Positions 1 through 7,100 of a stretch of 9,709 nucleotides of DNA are shown here, one piece after another. The stretch is from Gammaproteobacteria bacterium (lineage in GTDB: Bacteria; Pseudomonadota; Gammaproteobacteria; Arenicellales; Poriferihabitantaceae). The first letter of the stretch is position 1; every line of letters starts with the position of its first letter. The position numbers and the translations under genes were made by a program. A model generated the notes under the pieces. The model saw only the letters and a program-made list of their open reading frames with translations, was not told the DNA's origin and did not search any database. The stretch lies in contig VXPI01000151.1 in assembly GCA_009839585.1 (NCBI GenBank), positions 1 to 9,709 of the forward strand, in the 5' to 3' direction.

Positions 1-2
1 CA

Positions 3-377
3 TCCGAGGTGGTGCAGGAAGTCGACCATACGGTGATTGCCGGCGGTGAAATAAATCGTGTTGACCCACCGAAGCAGGCCAGAAAGTCCAGACAGGCACC
101 CGCAGAGAAGCCTGTTCAGGCAACAGGGAAGGCTGCCGCCAGTAAGACCTCGAAGACCAGAAAGCCCGTAGCCGCGAAAAAACCTGCAACTGCCCGAAAA
201 ACCTCTTCCGCGAAAGCAAAGACAACGACACGCAAGTCGAAAAGTGTCTCCAAGCCCCAGTCCAGGCGTACCGCCAAGTCCAGCACCGCAACCGCAAAAT
301 CCGGGCCTCGTGCAGCAACGGCCAGGTCGAAGAATCGATCCAAGGCCGCAAGGGACAAATCGACTGCTTCCACATAG
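3..377 (+). CDS. C-terminal part of a protein with a Lys/Ala-rich, histone H1-like tail (5' end outside window)
   Basis: The reading frame is open to the left edge of the window, so this is most likely the 3' end of a longer gene; a GTG at 9 exists but nothing in the sequence favours it as the start. The first ~20 residues look like ordinary folded protein. From about residue 25 the sequence becomes a low-complexity basic tail rich in Lys, Arg, Ala, Ser and Thr (short units such as KPVAAKKPATARKT), ending at TAG 375-377. Such tails occur in histone H1-like and AlgP-like proteins and as extensions on phasins or nucleic-acid-binding enzymes, where they bind DNA, RNA or polyanions through charge. 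I do not recognise the N-terminal part and assign no function. It lies 54 nt before hemB on the same strand and could be co-transcribed with it. Confidence 0.6.
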   Translation, partial: SEVVQEVDHTVIAGGEINRVDPPKQARKSRQAPAEKPVQATGKAAASKTSKTRKPVAAKKPATARKTSSAKAKTTTRKSKSVSKPQSRRTAKSSTATAKSGPRAATARSKNRSKAARDKSTAST

Positions 378-408
378 ACCCGAAAGCCCAAGTGATGCAG
401 ACATCCAT

Positions 409-420
409 TAAGGAGCAGGA
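409..420 (+). promoter_or_regulatory. Shine-Dalgarno-like sequence before hemB
   Basis: TAAGGAG at 409-415 is followed by AGGA at 417-420. The AGGA lies 11 nt before TTG 432 and 17 nt before ATG 438, so it fits the TTG better. The stronger AAGGAG-like element is 16 nt from the TTG and 22 nt from the ATG, but only 7 nt from an in-frame CTG at 423. This makes the exact hemB start uncertain. Confidence 0.4.
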
Positions 421-431
421 TACTGTCGGCA

Positions 432-1448
432 TTGGCGATGGTTGAACATCTGGAATCTGGGCATTATCCATTTACCCGCTTGCGTCGGATGCGGGCGGAT
501 TCATTCAGCCGTACACTGATGCGTGAATCGACCCTAAGCGTGGACGATTTAATACAACCCCTGTTTGTTCGGGAAGGGGATAAAACAGCGGAGCCAGTAC
601 AATCCATGCCCTGCATAGAGCGGTTGTCGGTTGATCGAATCGTCAGCAAATGCCGGGACTTGCACAATCTCGGAATACAGTCTGTGGTGTTGTTTCCAGT
701 GACCCCGTCGGATGTCAAATCCGATGATGCCAGAGAAGCATGGAATCCTGATGGTCTGGTGCAAAGAACAATCTCTGCCATCAAGGACAAGGTGCCCGAG
801 ATCGGAGTGATGACTGACGTTGCCCTGGACCCTTATACACTGAATGGCCAGGATGGACTGGTTGACGAGTCCGGATACGTGATGAATGATGCCACTGTTG
901 AGGCCTTGATTCGTCAATCCCTGTCTCATGCCCATGCGGGCGCCGATGTGGTGGCACCGTCCGACATGATGGATGGAAGAATTTGCGGTATTCGCAAGGC
1001 CCTTGAGGATGAGGGCTTCTACAACCTCAGGATTCTTTCCTATGCTGCAAAATACGCATCAAGTTTCTATGGGCCGTTTCGGGATGCGGTCGGCTCGGCT
1101 GCCAATCTGGGTGGTTCAGACAAATACAGCTATCAGATGGATCCGGCCAATGCAGAAGAAGCATTGCGCGAGACTGCGCTGGATATCCAGGAAGGGGCGG
1201 ATATGGTCATGATCAAGCCCGGTACGCCCTATCTGGATGTCATCTGGAGAATTCGCGAGGCATTCGGAATGCCGACCTTCGCCTATCAGGTCAGTGGCGA
1301 ATATGCGATGTTCAAGGCAGCCGCCCAAAACGGCTGGATTGATGAGCAGGCGCTGGTCCTTGAAACCCTGCTTGGTTTCAAGAGGGCCGGGTGTCATGGC
1401 GTATTGACCTATTATGCAGAACAGGCCGCTCGCTGGCTCAATCCCTGA
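432..1448 (+). CDS. hemB: Delta-aminolevulinic acid dehydratase (porphobilinogen synthase)
   Basis: HemB condenses two molecules of 5-aminolevulinate into porphobilinogen, the first common step of cytoplasmic tetrapyrrole (heme, siroheme) synthesis. The 338-residue frame has the family's usual length. The N-terminal YPFTRLRR arm is followed by the TIM barrel. The two active-site lysines are visible: Lys207 in SYAAKYASSFYGP and the Schiff-base Lys262 in MVMIKPGTPYLD. The metal loop at residues 128-142 reads TDVALDPYTLNGQDG, with Ala/Asp/Asp where zinc enzymes have three cysteines, so this is the Mg-dependent bacterial type; this loop and the DPANAEEALRE segment resemble Pseudomonas HemB. The start is either TTG 432, better placed for the AGGA at 417-420, or ATG 438; all conserved sequence lies downstream of both. 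The gene runs convergently into the aminotransferase with a 47-nt gap. Confidence 0.97.
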   Translation: MAMVEHLESGHYPFTRLRRMRADSFSRTLMRESTLSVDDLIQPLFVREGDKTAEPVQSMPCIERLSVDRIVSKCRDLHNLGIQSVVLFPVTPSDVKSDDAREAWNPDGLVQRTISAIKDKVPEIGVMTDVALDPYTLNGQDGLVDESGYVMNDATVEALIRQSLSHAHAGADVVAPSDMMDGRICGIRKALEDEGFYNLRILSYAAKYASSFYGPFRDAVGSAANLGGSDKYSYQMDPANAEEALRETALDIQEGADMVMIKPGTPYLDVIWRIREAFGMPTFAYQVSGEYAMFKAAAQNGWIDEQALVLETLLGFKRAGCHGVLTYYAEQAARWLNP

Positions 1449-1495
1449 ATATCATCTGCGGACTGACTGTCAGAATAGAGGACTGCGCTTTATCC

Positions 1496-2680
1496 TCATT
1501 CCGTAACAGTCACAAACGCATCGACGAAACGATCCATCTCCTCTTCATCGCGCAATCCGGCGATATTGATTCTGCCGCCGGCTACCACATAGATTGCGTA
1601 TTCATCACGCAACCGGTTCACTTGTTCATCGTCAAGAACAAGCAGGGAAAACATGCCGCGGTGGTCGGCAATGAAGTCCCAGCGGTTGTGTCCGGTTCTG
1701 GCACGAAGCTTGTTGCTCATCTGGACTCGCAATCCCAGGATTCGCCCTCGCATGTCGGTGAGTTCCTGCTCCCAGGCTTGACGCAATTGCTGATCACCCA
1801 GAATCATGCCGACGATCGCCGCACCATGATCGGGCGGCATCGAATAGGAGCTGCGCGCCGTACTCAATAACTGGGCACAGGCCCGGTCCGCAGATTTCGA
1901 ACTCTCGCCCGCAATCATCGCACATCCGACGCGATCCCTGTAAAGCCCAAAATTCTTTGAACAGGAACTGGCCACAACCAGGGATTCGACCTCTCTCGCC
2001 ACAGTCCGGATGCTGTAGACATCCTGCTCAAGAGAATCGCCAAAGCCCTGATAAGCCAAATCGAAAAACGGAAAAAACCCGGTTTTACCAGCCAGTCTGG
2101 CAATTTCATCCCAGTGTTCGGGTTGAAGCTCGGCTCCGGAAGGGTTATGACAACAGCCATGGAATACGACAATGTCTTGCGGTCCCCGCCTTGACAGGGC
2201 ATCCAGCAGTTCATCCACGGCAACAGTCTTGGTTGCCCGGTTGAGATAGGGATAGGTTTCGGTTTCAAATCCACTCCCCTGAAAAATCGGGTAATGATTG
2301 CCCCAGGTTGGGTCGGTCAGCCAGACCTTGCTGTCGGAAGAGACCCTGGAGAGCATTTCAGACAAGACACGAAGTGCTCCACAACCGCCAGGTGCCTGAA
2401 CAGCACGAATGCGACTGGTATCGGCATCTCCAAACACCATGCGGGTGATGTGTTGATTGAATGATTCATCGCCGGACAGGCCAACATAAGTCTTGGTGGT
2501 TTGCTGGTCATGAAGTCGCTGTTCGGCTTCCTTGACTGCTGCCATGATTGGAGTATTTCCATTGCTGTCGCGAAATACGCCTACGCCCATGTCGATTTTG
2601 TTGTCACGGTTGTCGGCCTTGAAGATGCCAATAAGGCGGATGATTGGGTCAAGTGGAGTAGGTTCTACGTTTTGAAACAT
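1496..2680 (-). CDS. Class I PLP-dependent aminotransferase, aromatic/aspartate type (TyrB/AspC family)
   Basis: This 394-residue cytoplasmic enzyme should transfer an amino group between aspartate or aromatic amino acids and 2-oxoglutarate. It starts MFQNVEPTPLDPI, the usual N-terminus of bacterial AspC/TyrB (typically about 396 residues). Visible fold-type I residues are Trp126, Asn179 in HNPSG, Asp207 and Tyr210 in FFDLAYQGFG, and Lys242 in SCSKNFGLYRDRVG, which fits the class I pyridoxal-phosphate attachment signature, with Arg250 in the phosphate-binding position. Arg370 in GGRINIAG matches the arginine that binds the substrate alpha-carboxylate. Sequence alone does not decide between aromatic and aspartate preference, so no gene symbol is given. 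No strong ribosome-binding site precedes ATG 2680. A good promoter lies about 50 nt upstream on the same strand. The gene is transcribed away from the accessory region. Confidence 0.93.
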   Translation of the reverse strand: MFQNVEPTPLDPIIRLIGIFKADNRDNKIDMGVGVFRDSNGNTPIMAAVKEAEQRLHDQQTTKTYVGLSGDESFNQHITRMVFGDADTSRIRAVQAPGGCGALRVLSEMLSRVSSDSKVWLTDPTWGNHYPIFQGSGFETETYPYLNRATKTVAVDELLDALSRRGPQDIVVFHGCCHNPSGAELQPEHWDEIARLAGKTGFFPFFDLAYQGFGDSLEQDVYSIRTVAREVESLVVASSCSKNFGLYRDRVGCAMIAGESSKSADRACAQLLSTARSSYSMPPDHGAAIVGMILGDQQLRQAWEQELTDMRGRILGLRVQMSNKLRARTGHNRWDFIADHRGMFSLLVLDDEQVNRLRDEYAIYVVAGGRINIAGLRDEEEMDRFVDAFVTVTE

Positions 2681-2731
2681 GATTCAGGGACTGCTCAGGC
2701 TGGGCCGGAAAATCGGTACATTGAAGGCACA

Positions 2732-2760
2732 ATTATAGGGGGATTATGAAAACAGGACAA
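2732..2760 (-). promoter_or_regulatory. Predicted sigma-70 promoter of the aminotransferase gene
   Basis: On the - strand TTGTCC (2760 to 2755) and a perfect TATAAT (2737 to 2732) are separated by 17 nt. Transcription would start near 2725, giving a leader of about 45 nt before ATG 2680. The match is by eye only. Confidence 0.55.
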
Positions 2761-2787
2761 TCAGGAGTGTGCGATCTCGCAAAAATG

Positions 2788-2819
2788 TCCTGCATAGCAG
2801 GTTACCTGTTCATGCAGGA
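2788..2819. repeat. Nested inverted repeats in the divergent intergenic region
   Basis: Outer arms TCCTGCAT (2788-2795) and ATGCAGGA (2812-2819) are perfect 8-bp inverted repeats. Inside them CAGGT-T-ACCTG (2798-2808) is a second perfect inverted repeat. An alternative pairing, CCTGC-ATA-GCAGG, lies at 2789-2801. The stretch thus contains four alternating CCTG/CAGG half-sites. No T-run follows, so it is not an obvious terminator. It lies between the two divergent promoters, which suits a protein-binding site, but no binding protein is known. Confidence 0.45.
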
Positions 2820-2824
2820 ACTTA

Positions 2825-2860
2825 ATTACATCATTGAGATATTTTACTCAATGTAGTAAT
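2825..2860. repeat. 36-bp imperfect palindrome abutting the first ATPase gene
   Basis: The left arm ATTACATCATTGAG (2825-2838) and right arm CTCAATGTAGTAAT (2847-2860) match at 12 of 14 positions as inverted repeats, around an 8-nt AT spacer. The inner 7 bp of each arm pair perfectly. It ends directly before ATG 2861 and 10 nt before ATG 2870, and it covers the predicted promoter. It looks like an operator; a hairpin in a longer transcript is the alternative. Confidence 0.6.
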
Positions 2861-2862
2861 AT
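2834..2862 (+). promoter_or_regulatory. Predicted promoter of the ATPase/STAND-nuclease operon
   Basis: TTGAGA (2834-2839) and TAATAT (2857-2862) are spaced by exactly 17 nt, a fair sigma-70 pair embedded in the palindrome at 2825-2860. Transcription would begin at about 2869-2870, which coincides with ATG 2870 and would make the mRNA leaderless. This agrees with the absence of a Shine-Dalgarno sequence here. It is inferred from spacing alone. Confidence 0.4.
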
Positions 2863-2869
2863 GTACTGC

Positions 2870-4123
2870 ATGGGTGGATATCAGCGACAACAAGTTAACA
2901 TTATTCTGGACCGCCTTGAAGAGCGCCCGGAACGGATTATCGTGGTTTCGGGCCCTCGCCAAACAGGCAAAACCACGCTGATCAGACAGGCGCTGGGCCA
3001 GACCAGTCTTGAATCCGTCTATCTCTCTGTTGACGATACTGAGCCTGAAGAACCCGAGATACCTCATGAGCATGCAGATCGCCGTATCAGGCAATCGGAC
3101 ATTCGAGATAACAAATGGCTAATCCTGGAATGGGAAAAAGCCCGCAGATCAGCGGGAAGGTCTGAACGGGGTTTCGTTCTGGTGCTAGACGAGATCCAGA
3201 AGATCCCACAGTGGTCGGAAACGGTCAAGGGGCTGTGGGATGCTGACCGGGCAACTGGAGTCAACATGCATGTCGTGATTTTGGGATCGGCTCCGTTGCG
3301 GATGCAGCAGGGTCTCACGGAAAGTCTCGCAGGACGATTCGAGCTGATCCGGGTGCGTCACTGGTCGTTCATGGAAATGGTTGATGCCTTCAATTTCGAC
3401 TTGGATAGATATGTCTACTTTGGCGGCTATCCCGGTGGGGCACGGCTGATTCATGACGAGCCACGCTGGCGCGATTATGTCCGTGCCTCGCTGGTCGAGC
3501 CTGTTTTTGATCAGGACATTCTCGCCCTGACCCGCATAGAAAAACCCGCATTGATGAAAAACCTGTTTGAACTCGGCTGTGCCTATTCTGGTCAGATTCT
3601 TTCCTATAACAAGATGCTGGGGTCGCTTCATGATGCCGGAAATACTACAACTCTTGCCCACTACCTCATCCTCCTGACGAATGCCGGACTGATTACCGGG
3701 CTAGAAAAGCATGCAGCCCAGCCCGTTCGAAGACGGGCATCAAGCCCCAAGTTGAATGTCCTGAACACCGCTCTCGCATCGGTCCATTCTGGATATTCGT
3801 TCAGGGAAGCCTTGGCTGACAGGACTTTCTGGGGAAGGATGATAGAAAGTGCTGTGGGTGCTCACCTGTACAACACGGGGATGCCTGATATCAAACTGCA
3901 TTATTGGCGGAAAAGCCCTCATGAAGTGGATTTTGTTCTGGTCAAGGGCCGAAGGCTGATCGGGATCGAGGTCAAGAGTTCGCTTATCCATGGCAGTCAC
4001 GGCGGCTTGTCGGCATTTGAAAAGGAGTTTTCTCCCGAAAAAACACTTCTGGTCGGTGGATCGGGTATTCCGCTTGCGGAGTTTCTGGTTCAACCCGCGA
4101 ATCACTGGTTTGAGACAGGGTGA
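2870..4123 (+). CDS. AAA_14/DUF4143-family ATPase with a C-terminal PD-(D/E)XK-like domain
   Basis: From ATG 2870 the protein has 417 residues. Its Walker A is GPRQTGKTT (28-36), Walker B LVLDE (104-108) and sensor-like strand VVILGSA (134-140), followed by a GGYP motif (185-188); all are typical of the AAA_14 (PF13173) plus DUF4143 (PF13635) architecture. A helix-turn-helix-like segment lies at about 241-278. The C-terminus has a nuclease-like motif: Glu326 in MIES, Glu352-Asp354 in EVDF, and Glu367-x-Lys369 in IEVKSS. The phrase IPQWSETVKGLWD marks a subfamily different from the second ATPase of this window. TTG 2834 and ATG 2861 are alternative starts; none has a Shine-Dalgarno sequence. 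The stop overlaps the next start (TGATG). The family is widespread and patchy in prokaryotes with no established role; nucleic-acid remodelling is inference. Confidence 0.85.
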   Translation: MGGYQRQQVNIILDRLEERPERIIVVSGPRQTGKTTLIRQALGQTSLESVYLSVDDTEPEEPEIPHEHADRRIRQSDIRDNKWLILEWEKARRSAGRSERGFVLVLDEIQKIPQWSETVKGLWDADRATGVNMHVVILGSAPLRMQQGLTESLAGRFELIRVRHWSFMEMVDAFNFDLDRYVYFGGYPGGARLIHDEPRWRDYVRASLVEPVFDQDILALTRIEKPALMKNLFELGCAYSGQILSYNKMLGSLHDAGNTTTLAHYLILLTNAGLITGLEKHAAQPVRRRASSPKLNVLNTALASVHSGYSFREALADRTFWGRMIESAVGAHLYNTGMPDIKLHYWRKSPHEVDFVLVKGRRLIGIEVKSSLIHGSHGGLSAFEKEFSPEKTLLVGGSGIPLAEFLVQPANHWFETG

Positions 4124-7100
4124 TGAACATTGTCGAGCGAACCTGCACTTTCGACAAAAAATCAGTTGGGCAGGGCAAGCAAGCCGAATCGAAACCTCTT
4201 GGCGAATACCGGGACACGCCTGCCTACGTCCTGCTCGGAGACCCTGGATCAGGGAAGACAACCGCTTTCGTTCGGGAATCTGAAGAACAGCAGGACGCTG
4301 TGTTTGTCTCCGCCAGGGATATGGTCACATTCGATGTAGACGATCGTCCAGAATGGCAAAACAAGACGCTTTTTATTGACGGTCTTGACGAAATACGGGC
4401 CGGATTACCTGATTTTCGCACACCCTTTGATCGCCTTCGCGCCGCACTCGACAAATTGGGATGCCCATGCTTCCGCATTTCCTGCCGGGAGGCGGACTGG
4501 TTCGGTGCGCTCGATCAGGAACATCTTCAAACAGTCTCTCCCGATAGCAAAGTCCTAATTCTCCATCTTGACCCTCTCACCGAAAACGACATTAAACATA
4601 TCTTGCCGAACCATCTCAATGAAACGGATGCTGGCCCTTTCATTGAGGAAGCAGGGAATCGAGGGCTGGGACAATTGTTGGCCAACCCGTTGACGCTTGA
4701 TTTACTGGCGAAAGCCGTTGATAGCGGCGAATGGCCAACCACCCGGAAGGAAGCGTTTGAACAGGCATGCCGAATCCTGTCCCAAGAGTACAACCCTGAA
4801 CATAGTGTGGGTACTGGATCACAGGTGACCAATCCAGATCAACTGCTGGACACAGCGGGATATCTTTGTGCAATACAGTTAATGGCAGGCAATGCCGGCT
4901 ATGCGCTGAGCATTGTGGTGAAAACCAGTGAATTCCCATTTATTGAGGAAATTGATGATAATGACATTTCGTTTTGCAGGAAAACGGCTCGAACAAGACT
5001 GTTCAAGGTATATGCCACAGGGCAGGTTGAGCCAGTGCACCGCCACATTGCTGAATATCTAGCGGCCCGTCACCTGTCTCAACTGATAAACGGGCAAGGC
5101 ATGCCACTAGGACGGATTCTTGCCCTCATAACTGGAGAGGACGGCATCGTGATCTCCGGTTTGCGAGGCCTCTCTGCGTGGCTGGCCGTCTTTTGCATCG
5201 GTCATCGAAGAGAGATTATCAATCGTGACCCTCTGGGAGTCGTGCTGTATGGTGATGTTCGTCAATTCAGCCGTGACGACAAACGCTATCTGATTCATGT
5301 CCTGCATAAAGAAGCCAGAAGATATCCGGGGTTTCGCATATCCCATTGGAAATCTTCTCCCTTTGGAAGCATCGCCACGCCCGATATGGAAAATGAATTC
5401 AGGCATATCCTGACCGCCCCGGATCGAGATTCTGCTTATCAGGAGTTCGCTCTGTGTGTACTTGACGCCATGCTTCATGGTGACAGAATATCAGGGCTTG
5501 ACGATGTTCTGATGGATATTGTCCGTACTGCCGACTGGGGGCTGGAGGTCCGTTTTCGTGCGCTTGAAGTGATTTGTCGTGCAGATGAAGCTGGCACTAA
5601 AAACATGTCACGGATGAAGTTGCTGCTTGATGAAATAAATCGCGGCGTCATCGAGGATCCCATGGAGAGACTCATGGGCTTTCTGTTAATGCAGCTCTAT
5701 CCTGGAATCGTCACGCCCGAAACGGTATTCGACTACCTTCATCCTCCAGACGATCCCGGGTTTATCGGATTTTATACCTTTTTCTGGAGCCAAATTTTGC
5801 ATGAGCAGTCTTCTGAAGAAGATGTCAAGACATTGCTTGACCAGATTGCATCAAGGGCCGATATCGCAAGTCCAATTCCCGGAGATTTTCCATTGTTCAA
5901 GAAATGCATGTCAAATCTGCTTGAAAGGGGAGTAAATGCACACGGAACTTCTATTGAGACAAACCGCTTACATGAATGGCTCGGAATCGGTCCTGAAAAC
6001 CATTGGCATAGGAGGGAATCCGTGCGAAACTGGCTTGGGGACCACCCTGAAATCCAGAAGAAACTGATCGCCTTTTGGAAGCAGAATTGCCGTGAAAACG
6101 AACATTTCGATCTCTGCATGCACAGGATGCAGAAGCGTCTTTACGAGGCAAAACCGCCCGTTGACTATGGCTTGTGGTGTCTTGGTCATCTATCTGCATC
6201 TTCCAGCGATGAGGTTGCCGAGTACTGGCTAAAGCAATCAGTGAATGCCATCAGCAACCAGCAAGGCAACGCGGGATTGTCGCTGGATGAAATTGGGCGA
6301 GCCGTTGAAAATAACGGGCAGCACCGGGATCTTCTAGAAAAAATGCTGTTCTGTCCGGTCGATGATGAAGATCAGGCATTTTATCTGAGTCAAGACCGGC
6401 AAGAACGCCAAAAACGGGAAGAAAGAAGAAGGTGGCTGAAATACGTCAAGTCCCAGAGGCATTCCTTGCGGCAAGGAACCGCCCATCCCCGACTGCTTTA
6501 CGATCTGGCGAGCGCGTATTTCGGTCTCAATCCCGACGTTGAAGGAAAAACATCTTCCGAACAGCTTTTGCATTTATTGGGCTGCGATGAAAACCTGGTC
6601 GAATGCGCCCTTGAGGGTTTTCGCCGATCCATTTACCGAGACGATGTCCCGGATGCCGAGGAAATCTTTCTTCTTTCGACGAAGAATGAAGAGCATTGGC
6701 TTGGTAGGGCATGGCTTGCCGGGATGGTCGAGAATACCCGTATAAATCCCGATTTCGCACTTGGGCTGAGCGACGGACCGCTCCGAATAGCACTTGCGTT
6801 CTACTTGGACGGAAACTTCGGAAGCGACAAAGCATGGTTTGATCGATCACTTGAATCCCGGCCGGAAGCGATTGCCGAAACCCTGATCCATTATGTTTCC
6901 GTGACCTTGGGCCGGAAATCCGGGAACATCAAGACCGTGCGTTATCTTATGAACAAGTTGGCCTTTGAACCCGAATACGCTTCGGTCGCCAGGCAGGCCA
7001 TACCGGCAATGTTGAAATCATTCCCGGCCCGTTGCAATAACGAACAACTTGAATTGCTGTACGCGATGCTGATATCGGCTATGAAATATCTTGAGATGGA

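Noticed and set aside
1463..1497. Small inverted repeats between hemB and the aminotransferase gene (CTGAC-T-GTCAG at 1463-1473; GAGGA/TCCTC at 1478-1497)
   Set aside because: Stems are only 5 bp, the second has a 10-nt loop, and no U-tract follows on either strand, so a bidirectional intrinsic terminator is not supported.
1391..1870. Plus-strand open frame across the aminotransferase gene
   Set aside because: It is antisense to a complete, motif-rich aminotransferase and resembles no known protein.
2834..2869. TTG 2834 as the start of the first ATPase
   Set aside because: It would place the palindrome and predicted promoter inside the coding region, has no ribosome-binding site, and adds 12 residues not expected in the family; ATG 2870 or 2861 is preferred.
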